Assembly: GCA_016839545.1 (NCBI GenBank)
Contig: JAEOUB010000389.1
Coordinates: 1-5,728 of the forward strand
Origin: Candidatus Kariarchaeota archaeon
Lineage (GTDB): Archaea > Asgardarchaeota > Heimdallarchaeia > Heimdallarchaeales > Kariarchaeaceae
DNA length: 5,728 bases
Direction: 5' to 3'
A program made the position numbers and the translations under genes. This document shows positions 1-5,728 of this stretch, piece after piece. The notes beneath the pieces are model-generated. The model was not told the DNA's origin, did not search any database, and saw only the letters and a list, made by a program, of their open reading frames with translations. Each line of letters opens with the position of its first letter. Within the stretch, counting starts at the first letter, position 1.

Positions 1-1
1 G

Positions 2-2068
2 AAGAAACGGACGAAAATTATTGATTCAGCGTTAGAAGTGTTCACAAATGCATTCATCAAGGTGGTTCCGAAAGATGTTGCAGATTCAGGGTATCTTCGT
101 CCAACATTTAATCAGCTCATCCAAGATATACGGCATTCAATTATTGATCAATCCTTCGGATCGAATTACATTTCCTCTGTGGAAGCCGAAATTCAGAGTC
201 AAAATCAACCTGATTATGGTGTCTTTTCAATGAGTCGGACAATCTTCTCACTTGTTTTTGCATTTTCCAGCCTTCGACTCATTTACTACATCGGAAGCAC
301 TCTACTTATCCCAGAGGACGGCAGTCTGCTTCTATTACTTCCTGCATTGCTGTATGGCAGCTCGATATTTATCGGGCCGGTTCTTCATCAAATATTTCCC
401 ATAACAGAACGCAGAAACTTTCTTCTTAGTCTTGCGATATTTTTTATGATCCAACTAACAACAGGACCTTTGATAACAGCTGTGTTAATTTGGTCGTTTG
501 CATTATCAAGCTGGAATCACTTGCATACTATTTGGAATTCTGTCTTTCCTCGATTATCTAGACAACGCCGAGTACATATTCTCATTCTTTCTCTTATCAT
601 GGATATGGGCCTGCGTGCCTATAATCTGGGAACAGATCTTTCAGTCTCTGCCAATACCAATCCCATATTCATCATTATTGCCGTAACCATCCTGTTGACA
701 TTTCTGGCAGGTTTTAGGGATAACTCATTCGATTATCCCAAAGAGTTCGCGATGGGCACAAAAATCTCGTTTTATGTTCTTGCCATTCTAATCCCAATAA
801 ATGTGAGATTCACCCAAAACATTTCTCAATTACTGATGTTCATAGATCAGCCAAACATTTTGACATATCTGAGTTTTGGCTTTGTCTTTCTTACAATCTT
901 GGCTTTGAGTCTCCAGAGCAAGTTCCTTGCCTGGATTCGTCAGCATCGAAGCATCCTTATCGGTTTTTATTTCCTACCCTCAGTTCTCATCGTCAGTCTC
1001 CATTTCCAATCATACTTGAGTCTACCATTGATCCTTCTAACGCCACTTAGCTACGCATTTATGGTCTCATTCTCTGATGAAGAGATGCCCACCAAAAGGG
1101 TACATGATTTTGTTAAGAAGAATTGGAGTTTTCTCATGATCGCAGTTCCCAGCATCATGTTTCTTGTAATCATTTTCACATATTATGGGTTCAGTATGCT
1201 TTACATCATCCCACTCACGCTGATTATTGCAGCAGTTAACCTGTTTACAGTATATATGGATGCAACCCCACGGAGACTTGCAAATAAATCATCCTACTCT
1301 ATGATTATCTGCTTTCTGTTTTTGAGTAGTCTGCTTATGCCATTTACAGTTCCTCTTGACATAGAGGATCACGACCTCAGATTTGGAGTCATGTCATATA
1401 ATGTACAATACGGTATTAACGCAAATAATGAGTATGACCCTGTGGCAATTTCAGAATTTATCTCCCACAGTGGAGTTGATGTAGTTGGTCTTCAGGAAGT
1501 GACACGAAATAGTATTATCAATGGAAATGGCGATCTTCTCTTACAATTTATCCAAGGGTTAAAGCTTCACGGTTTCGACTATTATGTGTTCATGGAGGGT
1601 TCTTCAGAAGTCTTCACCAATGTCATCTTCTCTCGCCATCCAATCATCCAATCCTCATCAATTCACTTTTGGAATAATGAGATCTTCCAAAAAGGGATGA
1701 TCACCGCCAGGATCCAGGTTGGTGAGAATATCATCAATATTGGGAACACTCATCTCACACATGTCTACTCAGGAACAGGGAACACTACCCGTCGATTACA
1801 AACAGAACAAGTCCTTGATTATTTTGATATGACAGAACCGTCAATTCTCCTTGGAGATTTTAATGTGGAGCCGGATGATACTGATATTCAATTGATCAAG
1901 GAAAGGTTTTCAGATGGTTACCAGGGTACCCGGGGCACCTGGCCCTCACTCGATCCGGTGATGAGAATTGATTATGTGTTCCATAGTGGCATCACACCGA
2001 CACAGGTTGAAGTAATTGATGTCTCTTACTCTGATCACCTACCAGTAATTGCGTGGTTTGATCTCTGA
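2..2068 (+). CDS. CWH43/PGAP2IP-like polytopic membrane protein with C-terminal EEP (endonuclease/exonuclease/phosphatase) domain, 5' partial
   Basis: The frame is open to the left edge, so the true start is probably outside; candidates inside are GTG 38 and ATG 230. Numbering from GTG 38 as residue 1, residues 1-64 look soluble, about 12 hydrophobic segments follow (roughly 66-88, 95-115, 127-154, 179-195, 207-226, 242-258, 271-291, 304-322, 325-346, 363-384, 385-405, 420-440), and 447-676 form an EEP domain. Every EEP landmark is present: YNVQYG (454-459), LQEV with the metal-binding Glu487, THL with His572, GDFN with Asp607 and Asn609, IDY (644-646) and SDH with the catalytic His667. Known family: eukaryotic CWH43/PGAP2IP joins a multi-span region to this domain and acts in lipid remodelling of GPI anchors; the NGNGD stretch at 495-499 also recalls that subfamily. 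A phosphodiesterase acting on a lipid headgroup or lipid anchor at the membrane is inferred; the substrate is unknown. Other EEP relatives are sphingomyelinases and inositol phosphatases. The EEP call is firm, the CWH43 relationship likely. Confidence 0.85.
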   Translation, partial: KKRTKIIDSALEVFTNAFIKVVPKDVADSGYLRPTFNQLIQDIRHSIIDQSFGSNYISSVEAEIQSQNQPDYGVFSMSRTIFSLVFAFSSLRLIYYIGSTLLIPEDGSLLLLLPALLYGSSIFIGPVLHQIFPITERRNFLLSLAIFFMIQLTTGPLITAVLIWSFALSSWNHLHTIWNSVFPRLSRQRRVHILILSLIMDMGLRAYNLGTDLSVSANTNPIFIIIAVTILLTFLAGFRDNSFDYPKEFAMGTKISFYVLAILIPINVRFTQNISQLLMFIDQPNILTYLSFGFVFLTILALSLQSKFLAWIRQHRSILIGFYFLPSVLIVSLHFQSYLSLPLILLTPLSYAFMVSFSDEEMPTKRVHDFVKKNWSFLMIAVPSIMFLVIIFTYYGFSMLYIIPLTLIIAAVNLFTVYMDATPRRLANKSSYSMIICFLFLSSLLMPFTVPLDIEDHDLRFGVMSYNVQYGINANNEYDPVAISEFISHSGVDVVGLQEVTRNSIINGNGDLLLQFIQGLKLHGFDYYVFMEGSSEVFTNVIFSRHPIIQSSSIHFWNNEIFQKGMITARIQVGENIINIGNTHLTHVYSGTGNTTRRLQTEQVLDYFDMTEPSILLGDFNVEPDDTDIQLIKERFSDGYQGTRGTWPSLDPVMRIDYVFHSGITPTQVEVIDVSYSDHLPVIAWFDL

Positions 2069-2144
2069 ATTTCTTGTTCAAAATCAGATTATCTTGCAGA
2101 ATCAGTTTTCTGTCACGGGTTACAAGTCGCAACAGGTTGAGATT

Positions 2145-3428
2145 GTGAGCAATTCTAAGAGTGCCAAGGAATGGTACAGGTTGGATAATGCAGCAATTAT
2201 TTTCTCATTGATCACCTCTCCCTCCATACCCAGTGTTTTCCGTGTTTCAGTTACAATGCAAGACCGGGTGCACCTTGGGAATATCACAAAGGCATTGCAT
2301 TCAATTCTACCCCGATTTCCCTATTTCCGTGTAAGTCTCAAGAAGGGTATTTTCTGGTATTATCTAGAGGAGAATCTTGAGTTACCTGAGATTTCAGCTG
2401 AAGCAGGAGATCCCTGCCAGTATATCCCTGTCTACACAGGTTGTCTTCCCTTCAGGCTTATCATCTACTACAACAGAATTATGATAGAGTTCAACCATGC
2501 ACTAACTGATGGGGCAGGATCTACAATTTTCATGAATTCTCTTGTATCGGAGTATCTTGAACTGCAAGGTAAATCAATCGAGGAGTTTGATGGTCGATTT
2601 CTACCAGATACTCCTGTAGATTTCGAGGAGTACGAGGATGCATTCAAGAGACACTACAATCCTGAGGTACCCAAAATCCCCACATATTCCTCGGCATTTC
2701 AACTTCCATTTCCTCCCAATACCGAGGGAAAATATTACATCACAACTGCGATTATCAATGTGGACGATCTCAAACAGGTCACTCATACACATAATCTAAC
2801 GATCACAGAATTTCTGGTGTCCATTTATCTCTACACGTTGCAGGAGATTTACTATCAGTTACCCTCAAAGTATCAGGATAGCAAGCCGATAAGGGTCTCT
2901 ATCCCGGTAAATCTGAGAAATCTTCTGCCAAGTAGGACCCTGAGAAATTTCAGTCTGCATGTGATGGTGGGCCTTGATCCCCGGATGGGAGTCTACAGCC
3001 TGGAGGAGATCTTTCACAAGGTCCATCACTCCATGCAATCAGAGCTGACTGAGAAGTTCATACTCACACAGATCAAACGAAATGTTGGAGGAGAGATGAA
3101 TCCCATGATGAGGATAACCCCTCGAATTTTGAAGGATATCTTTGGGACATTTGTCTACCAACGATATGGAGAACGACAGTTCACTGGATCATTGACCAAT
3201 CCTGGGCTGATAAATCTTCCAGATTCTCTTTCACAGGAGATTGATCGCTATGAATTCTATCCCAGCCCCAACAGAATCCGCAAGGTCAGTATAGCAATGA
3301 GTGGATACAATGGAAAGATCTATCTGAATGTGGGTAGGGTCTGTGATGAAAACTACGTTGAGCGTATTTTCTTCACCAAACTCACAGAGATGGGCATTCC
3401 TGTCCGTATAGAGACCAATTACAGCTGA
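2145..3428 (+). CDS. Condensation-domain-like acyl/alcohol acetyltransferase (COG4908 type)
   Basis: The protein resembles the CoA-dependent acyltransferase superfamily that includes NRPS condensation domains and alcohol O-acetyltransferases. With GTG 2145 as start it has 427 residues, a usual length for this family. Landmarks: WYRLDN at 10-15; a stretch rich in Phe and Tyr at 55-77 (LPRFPYF, then FWYYLEEN); the active-site HALTDG at 118-123, which keeps the catalytic His and the DG of HHxxxDG but has Asn in place of the first His; IPVNLRNLLPSRTLRN at 253-268; and SLTNPGLINLP near 349-359. No ATG precedes the domain. The frame is open back to a TTG at 2049, which would overlap the upstream gene by 20 bases, but the extra residues look unlike the family, whereas GTG 2145 starts just before the conserved WYxLDN and has a weak purine-rich AGGTTGAG before it. 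Expected reaction: transfer of an acetyl or acyl group to a hydroxyl. The acceptor is unknown; neighbours suggest a lipid or membrane substrate. It has no membrane segment and is probably cytosolic. Confidence 0.85.
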   Translation: MSNSKSAKEWYRLDNAAIIFSLITSPSIPSVFRVSVTMQDRVHLGNITKALHSILPRFPYFRVSLKKGIFWYYLEENLELPEISAEAGDPCQYIPVYTGCLPFRLIIYYNRIMIEFNHALTDGAGSTIFMNSLVSEYLELQGKSIEEFDGRFLPDTPVDFEEYEDAFKRHYNPEVPKIPTYSSAFQLPFPPNTEGKYYITTAIINVDDLKQVTHTHNLTITEFLVSIYLYTLQEIYYQLPSKYQDSKPIRVSIPVNLRNLLPSRTLRNFSLHVMVGLDPRMGVYSLEEIFHKVHHSMQSELTEKFILTQIKRNVGGEMNPMMRITPRILKDIFGTFVYQRYGERQFTGSLTNPGLINLPDSLSQEIDRYEFYPSPNRIRKVSIAMSGYNGKIYLNVGRVCDENYVERIFFTKLTEMGIPVRIETNYS

Positions 3429-3487
3429 GGCAATTTACCGAGCGACCACCTCAAATCTTAACTTTGTAGTTTTCTGAAGTCATCTAG

Positions 3488-4219
3488 ATGTCACAAATCT
3501 GCCCCCGGTGTCAGGTGGAGCTTGAGTCCACTGTTACAGCCTGTCCTCTGTGCCGTACCCCGGTAGATGTGCCTGCGGGTGAAACTGTTCCGAGCAAATA
3601 TCCACAGGATGACCTCACGCGTGACGATACCCAGAAAAAATCAGGGAAACAGCAGCGATTTGAGATATTCGAACTGGTAACAGTCTTTGGGATTGGCTTT
3701 GTTGTTATTATCTTCCTGACAGATTTTCTGTTAAGTGGTGGTGTATCCTGGTCGAGGTTTCCTATCCTTGCTATTCTTGCCATCTGGGGTACTTTGAGTA
3801 CCTCACTTCTACTCTATCCTCGCTACGTGGTGATGGGTGTTGCAGAGATTTCCCTCCTGCTGGCTTTCTTGATGTTGCTGGACTATTCTATCAATGGGCA
3901 ATTGACATGGTTTCTTGATCTTGCCATCTGGATACTTCTGTATTCCTCACTGGTGATGGCCATTCTCATCTATGCCAGCACTTCAACCAAGATCAAGGGT
4001 CCCAATGTTGTGGGGTATTTTCTTCTTGCCTCTGCAGTTCTGCTGGCAGGACTGGATCTGATTATCACTGGCAATGTTCTGTCGACAACCAGCCTCACCT
4101 GGTCAAAGTATGCCATTGTCCCGCTGACAATTCTAGCTCTACTGATGCTGTATTACCATTTTCGATTTTTCAGACATTCTTGGTACCGTGATCAGATCAG
4201 GGCCAAGATTGTGTTTTGA
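3488..4219 (+). CDS. Zinc-ribbon protein with six membrane segments (DUF6320-like)
   Basis: The 243-residue product opens with a compact zinc ribbon, CPRC (Cys5, Cys8) and CPLC (Cys19, Cys22); these are its only cysteines. A polar linker of about 35 residues, rich in Asp, Lys and Gln, leads to six hydrophobic segments at roughly 61-82, 92-109, 113-132, 139-163, 173-193 and 206-225, and the tail is basic. The ATG at 3488 sits directly before the zinc ribbon and is certain, although no clear Shine-Dalgarno precedes it. Zinc ribbon plus a six-span block matches my memory of DUF6320, found mostly in Firmicutes beside COG4908-type acetyltransferases, and the gene here also follows one by 59 bases, in operon-like order. 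Its biochemical role is unknown. It may tether the acetyltransferase to the membrane or supply the membrane-embedded part of the reaction; both are inference. A generic zinc-ribbon membrane protein is the alternative. Confidence 0.8.
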   Translation: MSQICPRCQVELESTVTACPLCRTPVDVPAGETVPSKYPQDDLTRDDTQKKSGKQQRFEIFELVTVFGIGFVVIIFLTDFLLSGGVSWSRFPILAILAIWGTLSTSLLLYPRYVVMGVAEISLLLAFLMLLDYSINGQLTWFLDLAIWILLYSSLVMAILIYASTSTKIKGPNVVGYFLLASAVLLAGLDLIITGNVLSTTSLTWSKYAIVPLTILALLMLYYHFRFFRHSWYRDQIRAKIVF

Positions 4220-4229
4220 TTGAGTTGAC

Positions 4230-4240
4230 TTTCTTTTGTT
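4230..4240 (+). terminator. Possible oligo-T terminator after the rightward cassette
   Basis: The 29 bases between the two convergent genes contain a T-rich tract (TTTCTTTTGTT) on the plus strand, 11 bases after the stop of the zinc-ribbon gene. Archaeal RNA polymerase often terminates at such U-tracts without a hairpin. No stem-loop is visible, and the minus strand offers no matching T-tract for the leftward gene. Weak call. Confidence 0.3.
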
Positions 4241-4248
4241 ATGTTGAG

Positions 4249-5070
4249 CTACGATTTGCGGTTCTTCAAGGTAACAATTGCAAAGGATACAATCAGACCA
4301 AGGGCCAATACTCCGGCCGTATAGGGTAAGGACAGTGTGTTGGACTTGTAGGAGTCTACCACTCTGACATTGTCAAATCCGGTGCCCGCACTTCCGTACA
4401 GTGCAAATATCTTGCCGAACCTATCAGGTAATTTGGTGCTAAAATTCACCACGTTATCGTCATTTATGTAGAGACTAAATATGTCCCCTTCTCTCTCCAC
4501 CTTGAATGAGTTCCAGTCATCCTTCCAGTCTTCATACTTGTACTGATGATGCCACACGAGGTCTGTAAGCTCGCCATCGAGCGTAACGAATTGGACATAA
4601 TTCTCAGCAGGTACCATCACCACTGCCATTCCATAGATATCGAAATGTCCGTGGATTATATCTCCATCATCTCCCATGCTCAGCACAATGGAGTTATCTG
4701 CAAACAGAACTACGCCTATTGCAAATTCAGGATTGTCATAATTGAAGTCTAAACTCCAGCTTCCGAACTCGGTCGTGCTCTGGTGCTCCATCCAGGTGAA
4801 GTCATGATCAAGACCATCTTCATAATCTGCGGACACATTCCCTCCCACGGAGAGGTAATCGTCATGTACCAACGCATCACCAGGCCACACGCAAATCTGA
4901 TCGTAGTCAACCTCCGACATGTGCCTCTCTCCCGAGATTCTCCAGTCAGATATGTCATCATCATTGAAATTGTCACTCCATTCAACAGCAGCTACCGCAG
5001 GGGTACTAGACAGTAAAATGAAGATAACAAAAACAATTAGGGTATTTACTTTGAATTTCAACGAATTCAT
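4249..5070 (-). CDS. Secreted, C-terminally membrane-anchored surface protein with probable laminin-G/concanavalin-like sandwich domain
   Basis: The 273-residue product begins with a typical signal peptide: a short basic N-terminus (Lys5, Lys7), a hydrophobic core at 9-20 and a likely signal-peptidase site after AVA or AVAA at 25-28. The mature part is strongly acidic and Trp-rich. Three stretches are typical of beta-sandwich carbohydrate-binding or DUF1080-like domains: DNFNDDDISDW (33-43) at the front, WNSFKVEREGDIFSLYIND (186-204) in the middle, and GFDNVRVV (231-238) at the end of the fold. A final hydrophobic segment at about 249-268 followed by KNRKS would anchor it in the membrane with the domain outside. 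Only one cysteine (Cys60) is present, so no internal disulfide is expected. The ATG at 5070 is supported by the signal peptide and by a consensus TATA box at leaderless distance. No catalytic motif is recognised; binding of cell-surface or environmental glycans is inferred. The gene converges on the cassette and diverges from the copper ATPase. Confidence 0.8.
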   Translation of the reverse strand: MNSLKFKVNTLIVFVIFILLSSTPAVAAVEWSDNFNDDDISDWRISGERHMSEVDYDQICVWPGDALVHDDYLSVGGNVSADYEDGLDHDFTWMEHQSTTEFGSWSLDFNYDNPEFAIGVVLFADNSIVLSMGDDGDIIHGHFDIYGMAVVMVPAENYVQFVTLDGELTDLVWHHQYKYEDWKDDWNSFKVEREGDIFSLYINDDNVVNFSTKLPDRFGKIFALYGSAGTGFDNVRVVDSYKSNTLSLPYTAGVLALGLIVSFAIVTLKNRKS

Positions 5071-5092
5071 GACCGTATATTTGTTAATATAT

Positions 5093-5100
5093 TATTTAAA
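5093..5100 (-). promoter_or_regulatory. Archaeal TATA box of the leftward surface-protein gene
   Basis: On the minus strand this reads TTTAAATA, a perfect match to the archaeal box A consensus. Its centre lies about 26 bases before the ATG at 5070, so transcription should start at or within a few bases of the ATG, giving a leaderless mRNA. The A-rich AATAAAC immediately upstream could be the BRE. No Shine-Dalgarno is seen before the ATG, which fits. Confidence 0.7.
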
Positions 5101-5310
5101 GTTTATTTTTAATGTCGCGTAAATTCCTTTCAGAATGTATAATTTGCCTATTATAAAATATTACTATACTTTTTTTCCCTTATTTTTTGGACAGAATTCA
5201 ACACTTTGATCACTTTTCGCAGTACACTGCCAAATATTTCGTTCAATTCCTATCACCGCCCGGTAGAGGACCTCCAAACGAATTATTTTTTGGTCTCTGA
5301 CAATAAGACA
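5101..5310. other. AT-rich divergent intergenic stretch with no gene recognised
   Basis: This is the half of the 361-base divergent region nearer the surface-protein gene. It has frequent stops in all frames, two T-runs on the plus strand (5170-5176 and 5183-5188) and a tiny palindrome GAGGACCTC at 5266-5274. I see no RNA gene, no long inverted repeat and no full copy of the operator found further right, only loose half-sites TGACA at 5298-5302 and GACATA at 5308-5313. Confidence 0.5.
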
Positions 5311-5377
5311 TATATCAAAAATTGACATATACATGTGTCAAAAACTGACATATTTATATATATCAAAAACTGATATA
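5311..5377. repeat. Array of three inverted-repeat operators upstream of the copper ATPase gene
   Basis: Three 19-base imperfect or perfect palindromes of the form 7-5-7 lie in tandem: TATATCA-AAAAT-TGACATA (5311-5329), TGTGTCA-AAAAC-TGACATA (5334-5352) and TATATCA-AAAAC-TGATATA (5359-5377, perfect arms). The shared 18-base core is TRTCAAAAAYTGAYATAT. Starts are 23 and 25 bases apart, close to two helical turns. The array ends about 55 bases before the ATPase start, and its second and third copies flank the TATA box. This is the layout expected for a dimeric winged-helix repressor that blocks TBP/TFB. A metal-responsive regulator of ArsR or CopR/CopT type is inferred from the target gene; no regulator gene lies in the window. 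Confidence 0.7.
5353..5360 (+). promoter_or_regulatory. Archaeal TATA box of the copper ATPase gene
   Basis: TTTATATA matches the box A consensus exactly. It predicts a transcription start near 5380-5385 and so a leader of about 50 bases before the ATG at 5432. It overlaps operator 2 by one base of its 18-base core and reaches into the left arm of operator 3, so bound repressor would compete with TBP. The surrounding TA-rich DNA offers alternative registers, which lowers confidence in the exact box. Confidence 0.55.
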
Positions 5378-5389
5378 TCATAGAAATCA

Positions 5390-5413
5390 GTGATATCATT
5401 ATCTGGATATCAC
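5390..5413 (+). promoter_or_regulatory. Perfect 8-8-8 inverted repeat in the predicted ATPase leader
   Basis: GTGATATC (5390-5397) and GATATCAC (5406-5413) are exact reverse complements separated by 8 bases. It would lie just downstream of the predicted transcription start and 7 bases before the GGAGG site. As RNA it can form an 8-bp stem with an 8-base loop; as DNA it could be a fourth, more diverged operator. No U-tract follows, so it is not an intrinsic terminator. Confidence 0.55.
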
Positions 5414-5420
5414 CGTTTCT

Positions 5421-5425
5421 GGAGG
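5421..5425 (+). promoter_or_regulatory. Shine-Dalgarno site of the copper ATPase gene
   Basis: GGAGG lies 6 bases before the ATG at 5432. It is the only strong ribosome-binding site seen in the window and fixes the ATPase start. Its presence fits a leadered mRNA, in contrast to the leaderless surface-protein gene. Confidence 0.75.
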
Positions 5426-5431
5426 CCGATT

Positions 5432-5728
5432 ATGTCCAATACAGAAACAACTCAGAAAAAAACAGAAGATGCAGAAACCCGCCGGTTTGCAGTGAGCGGA
5501 ATGACATGTGCTGCCTGCGTCAATACAATCGAATCCTACGTCGGTTCCATGGATGGGGTGGCCAAAATCTCAGTCAACCTTCTGTCAGAGAAGGCCGAGA
5601 TCCAGGTCAATCCAGCAATATCTGACGACGAAATCCTTGAATGGCTCGATGATGTCGGTTTTGGCGGTGAAAAATTAGAAGAGTCGCAGGTCGGTGAAGT
5701 CAACCTGGATATTGACGGCATGACTTGC
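5432..5728 (+). CDS. copA: P1B-type copper/heavy-metal-transporting ATPase, N-terminal part (3' partial)
   Basis: The ATG follows GGAGG at good spacing, and the 99 visible codons run without a stop to the right edge. After a polar leader of about 18 residues comes a complete heavy-metal-associated (HMA) domain at about 18-84 with the copper-binding GMTCAAC motif (Gly23-Cys29; ligands Cys26 and Cys29). A second HMA domain begins at about 89 and is cut inside its GMTC (96-99). Two tandem N-terminal HMA domains are the hallmark of CopA-type ATPases, which export Cu(I) across the cell membrane using ATP and receive copper on these domains from a chaperone or the cytosol. The transport and phosphorylation motifs (CPC, DKTG) lie outside the window, so specificity for copper rather than zinc, cadmium or silver is inferred from GMTCAAC. 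A mercuric reductase N-terminus or a stand-alone multi-HMA protein is less likely. Regulation appears to be through the operator array just upstream. Confidence 0.88.
   Translation, partial: MSNTETTQKKTEDAETRRFAVSGMTCAACVNTIESYVGSMDGVAKISVNLLSEKAEIQVNPAISDDEILEWLDDVGFGGEKLEESQVGEVNLDIDGMTC

Noticed and set aside
48..233. A 61-codon plus-strand frame ending in TGA that overlaps ATG 230 as ATGA, resembling translational coupling to the membrane protein.
   Set aside because: It is preceded by a stop at 33-35, its product has no recognisable features, and the other frame across the same bases reads as a more convincing continuous protein.
3511..3783. A 90-codon minus-strand open frame opposite the zinc-ribbon gene.
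   Set aside because: It is the antisense shadow of a clearly coding gene with a zinc ribbon and membrane segments; it has no start signals of its own.
4546..5122. Several 60-80 codon frames on both strands overlapping the surface-protein gene.
   Set aside because: All overlap the signal-peptide protein, have unlikely compositions, and lack ribosome-binding sites or promoters.
5236..5262. GTTCAATTCC at 5241-5250 resembles a tRNA T-loop.
   Set aside because: The flanking bases do not form a T-stem, and no acceptor, D or anticodon arms can be drawn on either strand.
5311..5377. Short tandem repeats that might be a CRISPR array.
   Set aside because: The spacers are only 4 and 6 bases between palindromic units, so these are operator-like sites, not repeat-spacer units.
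5536..5721. A 61-codon minus-strand frame at the right edge.
   Set aside because: It lies antisense to the HMA domains of the copper ATPase, whose GMTCAAC motif and Shine-Dalgarno make the plus strand the coding one.

Overview
The window looks archaeal. Two start-proximal promoters carry a perfect archaeal box A (TTTAWATA): TTTAAATA about 26 bases before the ATG of a leftward gene, which suggests a leaderless transcript, and TTTATATA about 75 bases before a copper-ATPase start. The moderate base composition, a signal-peptide surface protein with a C-terminal membrane anchor and a CWH43-like protein would fit an Asgard archaeon (for example the Thorarchaeia). That placement is inference; nothing here proves the phylum.

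Layout. Positions 2-3428 plus 3488-4219 hold three rightward genes in probable operon order. The first is a large membrane protein, cut off by the left edge, with about 12 membrane segments followed by a complete endonuclease/exonuclease/phosphatase (EEP) domain, the architecture of the eukaryotic GPI-anchor lipid-remodelling protein CWH43/PGAP2IP. The second is a condensation-domain-like acyl/alcohol acetyltransferase (COG4908 type). The third is a zinc-ribbon protein with six membrane segments, resembling DUF6320. The last two resemble a pair I associate with bacterial genomes. Together the three suggest, by inference only, a membrane-lipid or lipid-anchor modification cassette.

Positions 4249-5070 encode, leftward and convergent with the cassette, a secreted membrane-anchored protein with a probable laminin-G/concanavalin-like sandwich domain. 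It is divergent from the last gene, a P1B-type copper/heavy-metal ATPase (copA-like) starting at 5432 and cut by the right edge inside its second metal-binding domain.

The 361-base divergent intergenic region is the most structured non-coding DNA here. Three near-identical 19-base inverted repeats, spaced 23 and 25 bases apart, flank the ATPase TATA box. A perfect 8-8-8 inverted repeat follows in the predicted leader, then a GGAGG ribosome-binding site. This reads as an operator array for a dimeric, probably metal-responsive, repressor that is not encoded in the window.
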